A stretch of DNA of 64,000 nt from NCBI GenBank assembly GCA_023525715.1, contig CM042011.1:5037066-5101065 (forward strand). Direction: 5' to 3'. The stretch is from Cichorium intybus. Lineage: Eukaryota; Streptophyta; Magnoliopsida; Asterales; Asteraceae. Both the position numbers and the translations under genes were made by a program. Each line of letters opens with the position of its first letter. Positions within the stretch are counted from its first letter, which is position 1. The notes under the pieces are model-generated. The model was not told the origin of the DNA. It saw only the letters and a program-made list of their open reading frames with translations, and searched no databases. Below, piece after piece: positions 47,565 through 60,690 of this stretch.

Positions 47565-48805
47565 TAAAATACAAACATATTAATGAACTCTTTTTAAGAA
47601 AAAGTTCAACTTGTAGGACAATATTTCTCTAATTAATTATAAGGCGAATCACACTCACATAAATTTCAAAACACTTACAAGCTTAATATCAACATGTAAC
47701 CATTCCAACAAAACTAATCAATAATCTACTGAAGTTGAGAGATCATGTGAGTGATAAATTTATGAAACGTTTTTAGCATTCAAGATTAATGTAGTGTATC
47801 TTTTTGGATTTTGAAAACAAGAGGATGCTTGGGTAATGTCTGAATCACCATCCAACGTACATCCGATGCCGAGTTGCCAAATTAATCAACAAATGCTTTC
47901 AAGGGAACAAATATCGTTTACTTGAAATATATAGTCTTGCAACTTTTTATTTCTAAAAAAGGATGTTTGATTTTCCAAAGTGTCATCCAATTTAAGATTA
48001 TGTTTGTGGAAGTGTTACCATTATATAAAAATCATTCCACTTAAACAAATCAACGATTATACTTGGGATCGGTAATGTCGATGTTTTCACAACAAAAATC
48101 TACGATGCTCTAACCAGTGACGAATCTAGAATTGAGAATCACGTGTTTTCCTGGTTAAGTATCGTATGTCTTAAAATTTCTTAAACATAGCTTCAATAGT
48201 TATATTAAAGTTATTACAATTGTAGTATTCGGCGAGATATTATATCTTGAAATATTTTGATAACTTTATCATTATTGATACTTTTGAAAACAATTTTTTC
48301 AATATATGACACTAAACTATCACTCAAAAATTAATTATCCATTTTGTTGCGTGTATCAGTCTTGAATTATATTGTTGAAAATGCAAATTTCACACTTGCA
48401 ATTTGCAACGGGACTAAATAATTACTAAAATTGAACTATTGACTTGTTTTTTATTCTTGAAATATTGAAATTTTATCATGATTTAACAATTGAAATTGAA
48501 TAATTACCAGTGATGGTTGAACTATTAACTTGTTCATGATTCTTGAAATATCATAATTCTACCATTGATGAATTGACAATTGAAATTAAACGAATGTCCC
48601 TGATGATTAAACAATTGAAATCGGAAACAAAAAATTGAAATTAAACATATGAGTGAGTTGTGACTGTGAGGCATGGAGAGTTGAGGGCAGTGGCAGGCTA
48701 GCCGGACGGCGGCAAGAGGAGACGAGTAGTGCCAATAAACAATCACCGATCATGCAAAGGGCATTAGAGAAGTGCACGATCGTGTATTCTCAAGTCTATT
48801 GTCGT

Positions 48806-48840
<35 letters not shown>

Positions 48841-49150
48841 TATTTTATATGGAATGAGCTATTTAAAATGAAAGTTATTATGGGCTCAAATATTTGATGC
48901 AATTTGTTTTTTTCAAAAAAGTAGATCCCTAAATAATTATAAGGTGGTTTCTAATTTTCTTTTTATAAATAATTAGTTCTATAAATTGTAGGTGGTTTCT
49001 ACTTTCTACTGATCTACACTCGCATTTTCCAGTTGAAACAAATAGCATGCGAACCAATACATCTAGGAACGCATGATGAGGCAATCTCTTGTTACAAAAA
49101 AAATCTTCAATTTGATATAGGAATTATAGACTTCTTTCATTGCGCCAAAC
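47565..49150. other. Intergenic, nothing recognised
   Basis: No open frame with recognised homology. Includes a T32 run at 48808-48839. Confidence 0.5.
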
Positions 49151-49152
49151 TT

Positions 49153-49490
49153 CATGATCATTTGATCCAACAAAGCACTTGATTTGTCGTCCATATTATT
49201 ATATGTAAAATACACCTTTCGCACTTTAGAAAATGGTTGATAATATATTAAATAAGGTTAAGTTTTTGTTATCATCGATTGATCCAAGAGAGTACTTGAT
49301 TTGTCGTCCACACTATTATATGTAAAATACACCTTTCGCACTTTAATAAAATGGTTAGTAATATATTTGTTTGTTATCATCAATTGATCCAGTGTTTTTG
49401 TCGTTCACATTATTATATGCAAAATACACCTTTCGCGCTTTAATAAGATGGTTAGTAATATATTAAATAAGGTTAACCGTTTGTAATCAT
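49153..49490. repeat. Three tandem copies of a ~110-bp unit
   Basis: Each copy contains TTGATCCA, TTGTCGT(C/T)CA, ATTATATG(T/C)AAAATACACC and TTTCGC(A/G)CTTTA, then a tggtt-taatatatt tail. Copies start near 49153, 49270 and 49380. Diverged, no coding. Confidence 0.8.
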
Positions 49491-49994
49491 CAAAAAGATA
49501 AAAAGAAATCTTTAAAATTTAAATAATGCAAATTGCATGCAGCAAAACCACCTTTCATTTCACCAATGTGAGATTTGAACGCAACAGAGGCTGTATGCAG
49601 ACGGTATCAGGACGTTCAGGACGTTTAAGAACACCATCATATCAATGTCACGTCATCAGGACATTTTCAGGACGTAACCAAGAAAATGCCTAACTATAAG
49701 ATGACTCCTTTTAATTTCTACGTCATCATTTAATTTATGTTTTTTTGTAATTAAAATAAAACATTAAATTCATTAAAATAAAACATTACATTAATTAAAA
49801 AACATTACATTAGTTCAAATAAAACGTTACATTAAATAAAAAACATTAGATTAGTTAAAATAAAACATTACATTAAAAAAAAGGAGAAAAAACCTAATTA
49901 TTGTCGTCGGTTTCGTCATCATATTGATTATCGTACACAGCTCAGACAAATCGTGTCGAAGATTGATATTCGTTTTCTCACTGTGTATTTCTAG

Positions 49995-50523
49995 TCATCT
50001 CAAAAAGTATGGTTCGCTACCCGGTAGACCGTATTCCGCTTGATGTGCCGCATGCAATTCTTCAACATCGCTAAGTGTGGGTTTCCGCAAATATATTTCA
50101 CCGTAAAGCTCGATAATATATTCAAAAAAATTATACATACTTTGATGTGCAGTTCTAGCAGACATCCTCAAGTAATCCTCAACTGCATCGGCTGCAACTC
50201 CAAAAGTCATAAGACGAAGTGCAACAACACAATTTTGTAATGACATGAAACCCCTTTTACCTCAACCGTCGTATTTCAATTGGAAAAAACTCGTACTTAT
50301 TTTCCAAGTCTTCTGCAATCTGTAGCAACATATCTCTGCTCAAATGAAATCGACGTTTGAAATCTTTATCTATACACACAATTTTCAGCGAAGTAATCTT
50401 AAAATAAACGGTGTGGCCGTCTTCGCGGTCTCTATTTTTTGCTCGTACTCTACATCTTCTGACCAAACTTTCTCCTTCAGACTTAATGATGCTCGGGGTT
50501 TGCATCATTGCCATGAAAAACAT
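49995..50523 (-). pseudogene. PIF/Harbinger transposase (HARBI1-like) fragment
   Basis: Minus strand from 50523. The first piece ends DFKRRFHLSRDMLLQIAEDL and KYEFFPIEI. After a frame change near 50250 the second piece reads ALRLMTFGVAADAVEDYLRM and SARTAHQSMYNFFEYIIELY, then GEIYLRKPTLSDVEELHAAH. These are the helical N-terminal blocks before the DDE domain of plant PIF/Harbinger (putative nuclease HARBI1) transposases. The homology ends at GLPGS, just where GSIDCMHW with the first catalytic Asp should follow. The catalytic domain is deleted, so it is inactive. Confidence 0.8.
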
Positions 50524-50549
50524 ATCATCGTCTCACGAGTCTGATGAAG

Positions 50550-52330
<1,781 letters not shown>

Positions 52331-52332
52331 TA

Positions 52333-52819
52333 TCCTAATAAATAAGTAACTCAAAGCCACATGTCATCACCACATTCATTTTGCCACATGTCATTTTCTC
52401 ATAATTTTAAATTAAAAAAAAAACTAATTGGTTTGAAACGTTTCTAACTCATTAATGATCGGTTTAATTATCATTCAATTTCAAAATTAATTGTGATCAT
52501 TTAATTTCAAAAATAATTGTTTTTTAATATCATATTATTTTTTTAATGTGTAGAATAATTTGGGAGACAATAGAGAGACAATTGACGTCATAATATTTTG
52601 AAGAACGATTCCAATCATAATAGTGAATTTGATTGTAGTACCGGTGACATTTTTATAATCAATTATATTTATCAAAATACAAACTCGTAATAGCAAAAAT
52701 CAAAAGCAAGATGTCACGATACACAAACAAATTTCTTAGGTGAAATTATTAATGTTTAAATATTCTTAATTAATAATTTTTTTGTATCATCCCGTGTAAT
52801 ACACGGGTTTTACAACTAG
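52333..52819 (+). mobile_element. Short Helitron, 487 bp
   Basis: Starts TCCTAATAAATAAG preceded by A. It ends with hairpin CCCGTG-TAATA-CACGGG-like (52791-52807), then TTTTACAA and CTAG (52816-52819), then T. Non-coding. Confidence 0.85.
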
Positions 52820-52821
52820 TA

Positions 52822-53357
52822 TCCTAATAAATAAGTAACTCAAAGCCACATGTCATCTCCTCCTTGATTTTGCCACATGTCATTTTCTCATAATTTTGAA
52901 TTTTTTTTAAAAAAATGTTTGAATTGAATGTATTTAATGTATGTATTCAATAATTCATAACTAAAGCAATAAATTAGGAACCTTTATTTATGTAGCCACA
53001 TATGTAGAGTTACTTTTTAAATATTTCACCATTTACATTTTAAATAAATATATAGTTTATATTGATGACAAAAAAATAAATATATCAATAATCACATTAA
53101 TATAAAAAATAACTTTTTATATGCATTTGCATAGCAAACCAAATGCGTATGTATATTGGAAAAAATTCAAAACTTTGTTTTAAATCATTTTTATAAAATT
53201 ATTAATTGTTGCTTTTAAAAATATGGGTGTGTTTTTTAATAATGTATAACAAATATTTTTATTTTATTAGCATAACTTAAGTTCTTATTCAGAAGTTGAA
53301 TAACGGAGAATATGATACGATATAGAAGATGAATATATAAACTTGAATCTTATATTA
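52822..53357 (+). mobile_element. Helitron 5' part, no 3' end
   Basis: Begins TCCTAATAAATAAGTAACTC three bases after the previous CTAG end. It shares only its first 50-70 bp with the neighbour. No hairpin/CTAG appears before another Helitron 5' start at 53358 (TCCTAATAAATAAAGATC). The tandem duplication repeats it at 53873-54408. Confidence 0.6.
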
Positions 53358-53870
53358 TCCTAATAAATAAAGATCTAGAGGACACTTGTTATCACGACAT
53401 TGATTTGGCCACATGTCATCACCACATTCATTTTGCCACATGTCATTTTCTCATAATTTTAAATTAAAAAAAAACTAATTGGTTTGAAACGTTTCTAACT
53501 CATTAATGATCGGTTTAATTATCATTCAATTTCAAAATTAATTGTGATCATTTAATTTCAAAAATAATTGTTTTTTAATATCATATTATTTTTTTAATGT
53601 GTAGAATAATTTGGGAGACAATAGAGAGACAATTGACGTCATAATATTTTGAAGAACGATTCCAATCATAATAGTGAATTTGATTGTAGTACCGGTGACA
53701 TTTTTATAATCAATTATATTTATCAAAATACAAACTCGTAATAGCAAAAATCAAAAGCAAGATGTCACGATACACAAACAAATTTCTTAGGTGAAATTAT
53801 TAATGTTTAAATATTCTTAATTAATAATTTTTTTGTATCATCCCGTGTAATACACGGGTTTTACAACTAG
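53358..53870 (+). mobile_element. Helitron created or altered by the tandem duplication
   Basis: 5' start TCCTAATAAATAAAGATC joined to the body and 3' end (hairpin 53842-53858, CTAG 53867-53870) of the 52333 copy. The hybrid arises at the duplication junction near 53407. Confidence 0.7.
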
Positions 53871-54408
53871 TATCCTAATAAATAAGTAACTCAAAGCCAC
53901 ATGTCATCTCCTCCTTGATTTTGCCACATGTCATTTTCTCATAATTTTGAATTTTTTTTAAAAAAATGTTTGAATTGAATGTATTTAATGTATGTATTCA
54001 ATAATTCATAACTAAAGCAATAAATTAGGAACCTTTATTTATGTAGCCACATATGTAGAGTTACTTTTTAAATATTTCACCATTTACATTTTAAATAAAT
54101 ATATAGTTTATATTGATGACAAAAAAATAAATATATCAATAATCACATTAATATAAAAAATAACTTTTTATATGCATTTGCATAGCAAACCAAATGCGTA
54201 TGTATATTGGAAAAAATTCAAAACTTTGTTTTAAATCATTTTTATAAAATTATTAATTGTTGCTTTTAAAAATATGGGTGTGTTTTTTAATAATGTATAA
54301 CAAATATTTTTATTTTATTAGCATAACTTAAGTTCTTATTCAGAAGTTGAATAACGGAGAATATGATACGATATAGAAGATGAATATATAAACTTGAATC
54401 TTATATTA

Positions 54409-54882
54409 TCCTAATAAATAAAGATCTAGAGGACACTTGTTATCACGACATTGATTTGGCCACATGTCATTTTCTCATAGTTTTGAAATTCTTAAAAAAA
54501 TAATAATTTGTTTGACAGTTAAGGGTGACTCTAAAAAGATCGGTTTCAGTTTGTTATGCATTGTGTGCTGGCTTGATTTACTCTTTCAGTTACGATTAGT
54601 ATAAAAGTTTCAGTTTCTTTTCAAATTTATTACAATTTATTGAATTACTAAAATTACGAATTTTGAACTTATTAGAATCTATTAGAATTACAAAAATTAA
54701 GGTATGAGAATTTGAATTGTTGTTTTTAATATCTAAAATTACGGGTATGAGAATTCTAATTGTCGTTTCACCATATTTCTCATATCTTATGAAAATTTGG
54801 TTTTTAAAATAATTAATATTTATATTTTCGTTAAATACGTTTTATTTATGCCATCTCGTATAATATACGGGTGTTACAACTA

Positions 54883-54883
<1 letters not shown>
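54409..54883 (+). mobile_element. Short Helitron, 475 bp
   Basis: TCCTAATAAATAAAG preceded by A. It ends with an imperfect hairpin (CTCGTATAATATACGGG), then TGTTACAA and CTAG (54880-54883), followed directly by TATATA. Confidence 0.82.

Positions 54884-54959
<76 letters not shown>
54884..54959. repeat. (TA)n microsatellite right of the Helitron cluster
   Basis: Starts immediately after CTAG of the Helitron. Together with the 52222 tract it frames the whole cluster. Confidence 0.95.
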
Positions 54960-54962
<3 letters not shown>

Positions 54963-55005
54963 GAGATCCAGTAAGAAGGAAATTTATGGTAGGAAGGTAA
55001 GAAGT
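54960..55005. mobile_element. Single arm of a (TA)n-flanked palindromic element
   Basis: GAGATCCAGTAAGAAGG followed by GGTAGGAAGGTAAGAAG matches both arms of the complete element at 62144-62382. The opposite arm was not found. Confidence 0.65.
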
Positions 55006-55149
55006 TTTTTATTTACATGTTTTTTTGGCGAACCAATCATTTTAAAAGCTGAGTATGGGCATAATAGTAATTAACATAATAACCGATTAATTATATTTTA
55101 AATTATTCCATTAATTTAGGTAAATTCAGATTAGATCCTAAATTCAGAT

Positions 55150-55912
55150 CATAACGTCGTCACAAACTGGATCAACCGCTCTTTCCTCCTAGCAATGTAA
55201 TGTTTGAATGCCTTGGGCTCACCAGATTTTGTAAAGGCTAAGTGATCCTATAAATCAGACACAACACCATAACAATCCGGAATACTCATATTGTACTATT
55301 AGAAGGATCGATTGTCAATTTCCAACTAATACTATTTTGCAAAAGTAGAATGAGTGCACAGTCTATCAAGCGATCACAAACTTCTTTTGTCATGTCATAT
55401 TTTGTCAATTAATGTCAGTTGATTGAATTACAGGATTGTATATCCAGGTGATAATCTTAGAATTATCAGTTTCCTAGGAATCCAATAAGGTTGCATTATT
55501 GCAACTTTCTCATCTATCGATTTGTCTTTCATAACAGTAATAATACCCCATATTCTTTCCCCGCATGAGATCTTTCATAACATAACTCCAACGAGCATAA
55601 CTTTTGTCATCGAGTTGAGTACTAATGGATTGAATAGAATCATCTATTTGAGTCATATTGCCAATAAACAATCAAACAAATAATCTCATACTAAGCATAT
55701 ACGAAAAACGAAACCAACAACAAACAAACAAACGACACAGTGGCAACAATCAATAAACAAACGTCGACAAACAAATTTTTACCCAATGTAAAACAAGAAC
55801 GAACTCACCATCAAACTCAACATGGAGTCCGATCTTTGTAACTAGTGTATGATACAACGTCTTCCACAATCATCAAATCAAAATGCATGGGCCAGATAAA
55901 GCTTTGATATCA
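55150..55912 (-). pseudogene. Copia gag relic with primer-binding site
   Basis: A primer site variant (minus TGATATCAAAGC, 55901-55912) is followed by a leader, then decayed Gag of the Retrotran_gag_2 type. Blocks are SIQSISTQLDD, SYARWSYVMKDL, KIITWIYNPVIQS and, near 55180, DHLAFTKSGEPKAF and ARRKERLIQFVTTL. Several frame breaks. Protease and pol are absent; the relic ends near 55150. Its LTR is at 55915-56097. Confidence 0.72.
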
Positions 55913-55914
55913 TA

Positions 55915-56097
55915 TGAATTAATAATAATAGAGACAAAATAGTAAGGGTTTCACCATTGAGTTTGAAAAGTATATAGATTTACATAGGATGAAAAAGACA
56001 ACTATAAATAAATAAATAAAACTAAAATTTACCGAGCTAAAGGATTAAACAAGAAGCTCAAAACAAGAAAGAGCCCAATAACTATATTAGGCTAACA
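55915..56097 (-). repeat. Short copia LTR, about 183 bp
   Basis: Minus strand TGTTAGCCTAATATAG ... TTAATTCA, ending three bases before the primer site. Only one LTR was found. Confidence 0.6.
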
Positions 56098-56102
56098 TAT
56101 CC

Positions 56103-57240
56103 GTTAAGAGACACTGCCAAATACCAATATCATGAATGGCCGTTGCTATTATCGCAAGAGACACATCTTTCCGAGTTAATGAACCAATCAAATTGTATTA
56201 GGAAAATAGATGATTTTGAGCATAATCCATTTGGACGAGATCAGAACAGTGACTATCGGTGACATTAAAAATGGTTGTATGTCACACAAACAATCTATTT
56301 TTTGTTTCGCAATCAAATAAGTCGACGTACCTCTGATATTTATATACAACACAATTTATAGACGTGATATTTACATTCGGCACATCTAAGCTATAGCCTA
56401 TAGACATCTTTCAGTTACCAATCAAACCCGTTGCACATTTTTATGGTGTTCTTTATATCAAATGCATATTGCATATGTGTTAACAAGAATGTTCAATTTT
56501 AAAAAGATAAAAAGATGTACATATATTTAGCTTTTAAACACAAAAAGAATTATTCAATCTATGTGGGTAAACAAAACCACACTAAAATAGAATAAATAGG
56601 AATGATAACGTTGCATGCATTACCATTATAATTCTCTTATTCTTTTGGAATCCGATTCTGATATTGATTTCTTGTTCATATTATATGGTTCATCTAAGTT
56701 GTGCATATATCCCAAAATTTGATGTCCTATTAGAGAAACTTGTACTTGCCTTGTTTTATTGTCTAACTATTGTTTTTTCCTATAGGCATGTGATTAAATT
56801 TGAATAAAAAATTACCAATCATAATTGGCACTAAATATTCAAAAAGACAATTTACATGGAACTTAATGAAACTTTATCCGATGATTTATTTATTTACTTT
56901 TCTTGCTTTTGAAGGAATTATAATTGGCACTAAATATTCAAAAAGACAATATTCTTCTACAAAAGAAAAAAGAAACTCTAGAAACTGACAAAACAAACAC
57001 CAGAATAAATAACTTGAATAAATAGATACTTTTATCCATCTAATAAACAAAATATCAAACATAGTATGTAGATTTTTGATAAACTTATACAAATACGAGA
57101 AAACAAATTAGGGAAATTAATTTAGCTCAAAGAAATTTCAAAATTAATAACCTTATCCGTTTTTCTTTTAACGATGTTTATGATTTATCGTTACCAATTG
57201 GAATCGCGTTTAATTTGATTTTCTTCTCTTTAATTCGTTT
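56103..57240. other. AT-rich intergenic with a short direct repeat
   Basis: About 32 bp (core aattggcactaaatattcaa) occur at 56822-56851 and again at 56922-56951. No coding recognised. Confidence 0.5.
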
Positions 57241-57297
57241 AAGGGTGTGTTTGGGATTGCTTATTTAAGTTGATAAATATTTTTGGTTAAAAGTGTT

Positions 57298-57299
<2 letters not shown>

Positions 57300-57368
<69 letters not shown>
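57300..57368. repeat. (TA)n microsatellite
   Basis: TA tract ending at A, directly before the Helitron TC. Confidence 0.95.
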
Positions 57369-57373
<5 letters not shown>

Positions 57374-58420
57374 TAATAAATAAGTAACTCAAAGCCACAT
57401 GTCACCACCATATTCATTTGGCCACATGTCATTTTCTCATGATTTTGAATTTTCCTAAAAATTAAAAAGTTCATTAATGTTCTTTCTAAAAAATAAAAGT
57501 TCATTAATGTGCTTTTATGAAGGTATTTTATTATATGTACTAACATTTGTAGCGTAATTATGTTGCCATAATGCGATTACTAATTTTGTTAATCTTAATA
57601 ATCTCTTTAAAATTGCTAATTTTATTTTTTGGTTATTTCGATTACGATGACAAATAACTAATTTTCTGTATTTAGGATTATATTTTTTCTTAAGAAATAG
57701 AAAGATATTTTCTGGTAACTTAAATAATTTGGTGGTTACATATCACTACAAAATGTATTAATTTTAATAAACAAACAATATATTATATTCTAATACTTAG
57801 TTGAAAATATCTTTCTTATTTATATTTTTCCTAGCTCAACTTATCTGTCACAATTGTTCATTTCTTTTTTATTGCAAATATAAGAAACCCGAAGAAATTT
57901 GGAAATATAGAAGAGAACTCACAGAAATCAGAAAATTCTAAGCATTAAATTGCTTTGTTTTGCTTGATGTATTGGCTTGTAATTTTCTCTCTACTTTAGT
58001 TCTTAACACTTGAACCTGATCGATTTTTTGTTCTATTTTTCAATTTCTTGACCTAAATCGTTTTGTTTTGCTTGAACCAGGTTTGTTTTGTTTTGGTTGA
58101 TGTATTGGCTAGATGACTTTTAGCCCTAAATCATATTGTTTGCTTCACTAGGTTCAATATCTTCGTGTTTTAGGTTCAATTTTTTTGATAAAATTACCGA
58201 TGCTTGTGTTCTTCGATCCTTATTTCTTTCTTTATTTTGCTTAGTTTATTTTTAGGTTTTGTATTGGGTTGTATCTAACTTCCTTTCACTCTGTTTACAT
58301 AGTTGTTGATAATTATATAAAATGACCACGATAGTATTGTTTTTTTAAATATAAATGTTTACATATTCATAATTTATATATTTTTATATCATCCCGTGTA
58401 ATACACGGGTCTTACAACTA

Positions 58421-58421
<1 letters not shown>
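57369..58421 (+). mobile_element. Helitron, 1053 bp, inserted in a (TA)n tract
   Basis: TCCTAATAAATAAGTAACTC at the 5' end. Hairpin CCCGTGTAATACACGGG (58393-58409), then TCTTACAA and CTAG (58418-58421). The flanks are A and T of an interrupted TA array. The ends match the 52333 family, but the body is different. No Rep/helicase. Confidence 0.87.

Positions 58422-58498
<77 letters not shown>
58422..58498. repeat. (TA)n microsatellite
   Basis: Resumes directly after the Helitron CTAG. Confidence 0.95.
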
Positions 58499-58501
<3 letters not shown>

Positions 58502-58944
58502 TGGCAATAAGCTATAAGTTGATAAGTTGTTTTTAAAAAATTGTTTGGATTAGTTTATATATATAAAATGACTAAAATATGACTTTTATAAGCTATAATT
58601 CGAGAAGTTCTTTCTAAATAGTCAATAAGTTATTAGCTCATTACTTCTTAAGACTGGCTTTTATAAGTTATTCAGAAAAAAGTTTTCATTTTGACTTATA
58701 TATTTCTCAAACACTATTTTTTTACTTATTGACTTTCAAAAAGTCAAAAAATCATTAAGTTATTCCTCACCATAATCTCAAACACCCGTTAGTCTAGTTA
58801 AATCATGATTGGTAGGAATATTGAATTCGATCATGAAAAACACATATATTTAGTGATGAAATTTTTTCTAAACATTACTAATGTCCTATTTTTTTTCTTA
58901 ATAAGAGTATGGTGTGTGGGAGGGACGTACTGGGGACGCGGTGA

Positions 58945-58960
58945 CCCCCCCCCCCCCCCC
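58945..58960 (+). repeat. C16 homopolymer
   Basis: Sixteen C in a GC-rich patch (58915-58970), followed by AGGGTGCG. It lies upstream of a PIF ORF1 relic and may be near that element's end. Confidence 0.85.
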
Positions 58961-59389
58961 AGGGTGCGTTACCTTTTACCCCTATAAATACCGCTCAATA
59001 CCACACTATTTTTAAACGCAATTCATCTCAAACATCTTTGCATACACTACATCTTACACACTCTTTTTACACACAAAATAGACAAAGATCCAAACACCCC
59101 ACCCCCAAACCAAAATCCCGGTGATAATCCTTTCCGTCTTAATACCATATTATTACGATTCAGAGAATATAATCTAAATTATTCACCGAAGTGTACTTTC
59201 ACGAGCTTACTTACGGGGTCACCACCAAACTAATTTCATCCACCGTACCCACCACCAAACAAATATCCATGCCCACCACCTTACTAATACCATCATTTCC
59301 ACAACAATCACAACTCATTCCATAACTACCACACATTCAATCACCACCAATTCCATCACCACAACCACAACCTTCTCCTGACGAGGTTG

Positions 59390-59650
59390 TCATGGAAATC
59401 CAACCACCCGAACCGGCGACGCGGAAGGAAAAATCTTCCTGAAACAAAACGAGAACCACCCAAGAAAAACTGGTACCTTGGACACAAGACAAAGAGGTTG
59501 CCTTGGTGAAGGCTTGTATCGCTATTTCCTCCAATCCCATACAAGGAAATTGCCAAAACTTCCGGCGGGTTGTGGGAGCGGATTTTGACTCATTACCACG
59601 AAGCTATGAGTCAAGGAGCCCATTACCATGATTGTGCTGTGCGCGGTAGT
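59390..59650 (+). pseudogene. PIF/Harbinger ORF1-like (trihelix/Myb) relic
   Basis: Reads LVPWTQDKEVALVKACIAIS followed by SNPIQGN. After a frame change it continues GGLWERILTHYHEAMSQG, then HYHDCAVR. This matches the DNA-binding N-terminal domain of plant PIF ORF1 proteins. Upstream 59190-59390 is His/Pro-codon rich, as in these leaders. The C-terminal half is missing. No transposase gene is adjacent. Confidence 0.6.
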
Positions 59651-60465
59651 TGTGTTGTGTACATTGTTTGTGTTGTGTGTTTTTATTGTGTTGTGTGCCT
59701 TTGATGGAGATAGAGTATATGTAATTGATATACCGTATATGTGTTGAATTCACTAAGTTGTGTGCTTATATTTTCTCTATTAACTCACTGTTTCAGGTTC
59801 CTCAGGTGTAGGCGATGGCAAGACATGACGTGTACACATTGGTACAGCTTCTGTGGAGATTTATGTTTTGATTGACTTGATGTTAGTGAGTTTTCGTTGT
59901 TAATGAATTTTGTTTGACAATAAAATGTTTTTAAACGAATTGAATGATGTTTATGTTGGAAATTATAAATAATATGATAAGGGTATTTATTTAAATTGTC
60001 TTATTAAAATTTTAAAATTTACTGTAAAATCAACATAATTTTGTTCCCTAATTTTCTTAAGGCTTACGTCCACCCCCTTCAGAAGAGAGCTTTGGGTATC
60101 TCTTAGGTGTTAGTCCTTCAAGATTGCATAAATTACTCCCTTGGTCCTCCCACTTAACCTTACACTCCCTTTATAAATAGAATCTCATCATTTTAAATGT
60201 TCTAAACCTCAAAATTTTCACATATTTTGTTACATTACATAATGTATGCCCAAAAGACCACAATACACCTTTTTCATTTTAGTTCACAAGGGCGACTAAA
60301 AGAAAACAGGTATGACAGGTTTCGAGAAGGAAAAAAAAATGGACCCATTGCAACATGTGCGATTAGTTGTTTTTTGAGACCAACATGACGTATGGGCTTG
60401 AGATCTCGAATAGGAGATAAATTAATAATTGCACTTTGATTGTGGGGATACTCTCATACTCCAAT
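59651..60465. other. Intergenic, nothing recognised
   Basis: AT-rich with tgtgttgtgtg words at 59635-59700. No gene. Confidence 0.4.
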
Positions 60466-60467
60466 TA

Positions 60468-60690
60468 GATGGGAGTAATTTTGTTCACATCAAGATCAAC
60501 GTTTTAGCTTGGAGATTGCGTCTAAACTGCGTGCCTACCAGAGTTAATTTGGATAAAATTACATGATGAGATATTGATATCCCTTTTTTACTATCGTTTC
60601 ATATTTGATCACTTGAACAGTCATGCATACTTGCAACCTTTTAGGTCTTTTGGAACACACTAAATATTCATCAATCTGTGAAGCGATCAA
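60468..60690 (+). pseudogene. LINE reverse-transcriptase zinc-binding (zf-RVT) remnant
   Basis: FVHIKINVLAWRLRLNCVPT followed by RVNLD resembles the zf-RVT domain near the C-terminus of plant LINE ORF2. Further decayed blocks (CILATF, VFWNTL) follow in order. No polymerase core and no poly(A) tail were seen. Very degraded. Confidence 0.5.

Larger units (their letters stand above)
52356..54458. repeat. Near-perfect 1.05-kb tandem duplication
   Basis: 52356-53407 repeats as 53408-54458 with a constant offset of 1051-1052. The only change I saw is one base in an A run (A10 near 52415 against A9). The junction lies in the word GCCACATGTCAT, which is itself repeated inside the Helitrons, pointing to recombination between short repeats. 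The unit spans the 3' part of one Helitron and the 5' part of the next. Confidence 0.93.
57243..58787. mobile_element. MITE interrupted by (TA)n and a Helitron
   Basis: Left end GGGTGTGTTTGGGATT and right end AATCTCAAACACCC are inverted; TAAGTTGATAA-type words recur inside both arms. Between the arms lie (TA)n, a Helitron (57369-58421) and (TA)n again. The target duplication is unclear and the superfamily unassigned. Confidence 0.65.

Noticed and set aside
59337..59556. Minus-strand open frames near 59.4 kb
   Set aside because: They are the opposite strand of the PIF ORF1-like sequence; the plus-strand reading has recognisable motifs.
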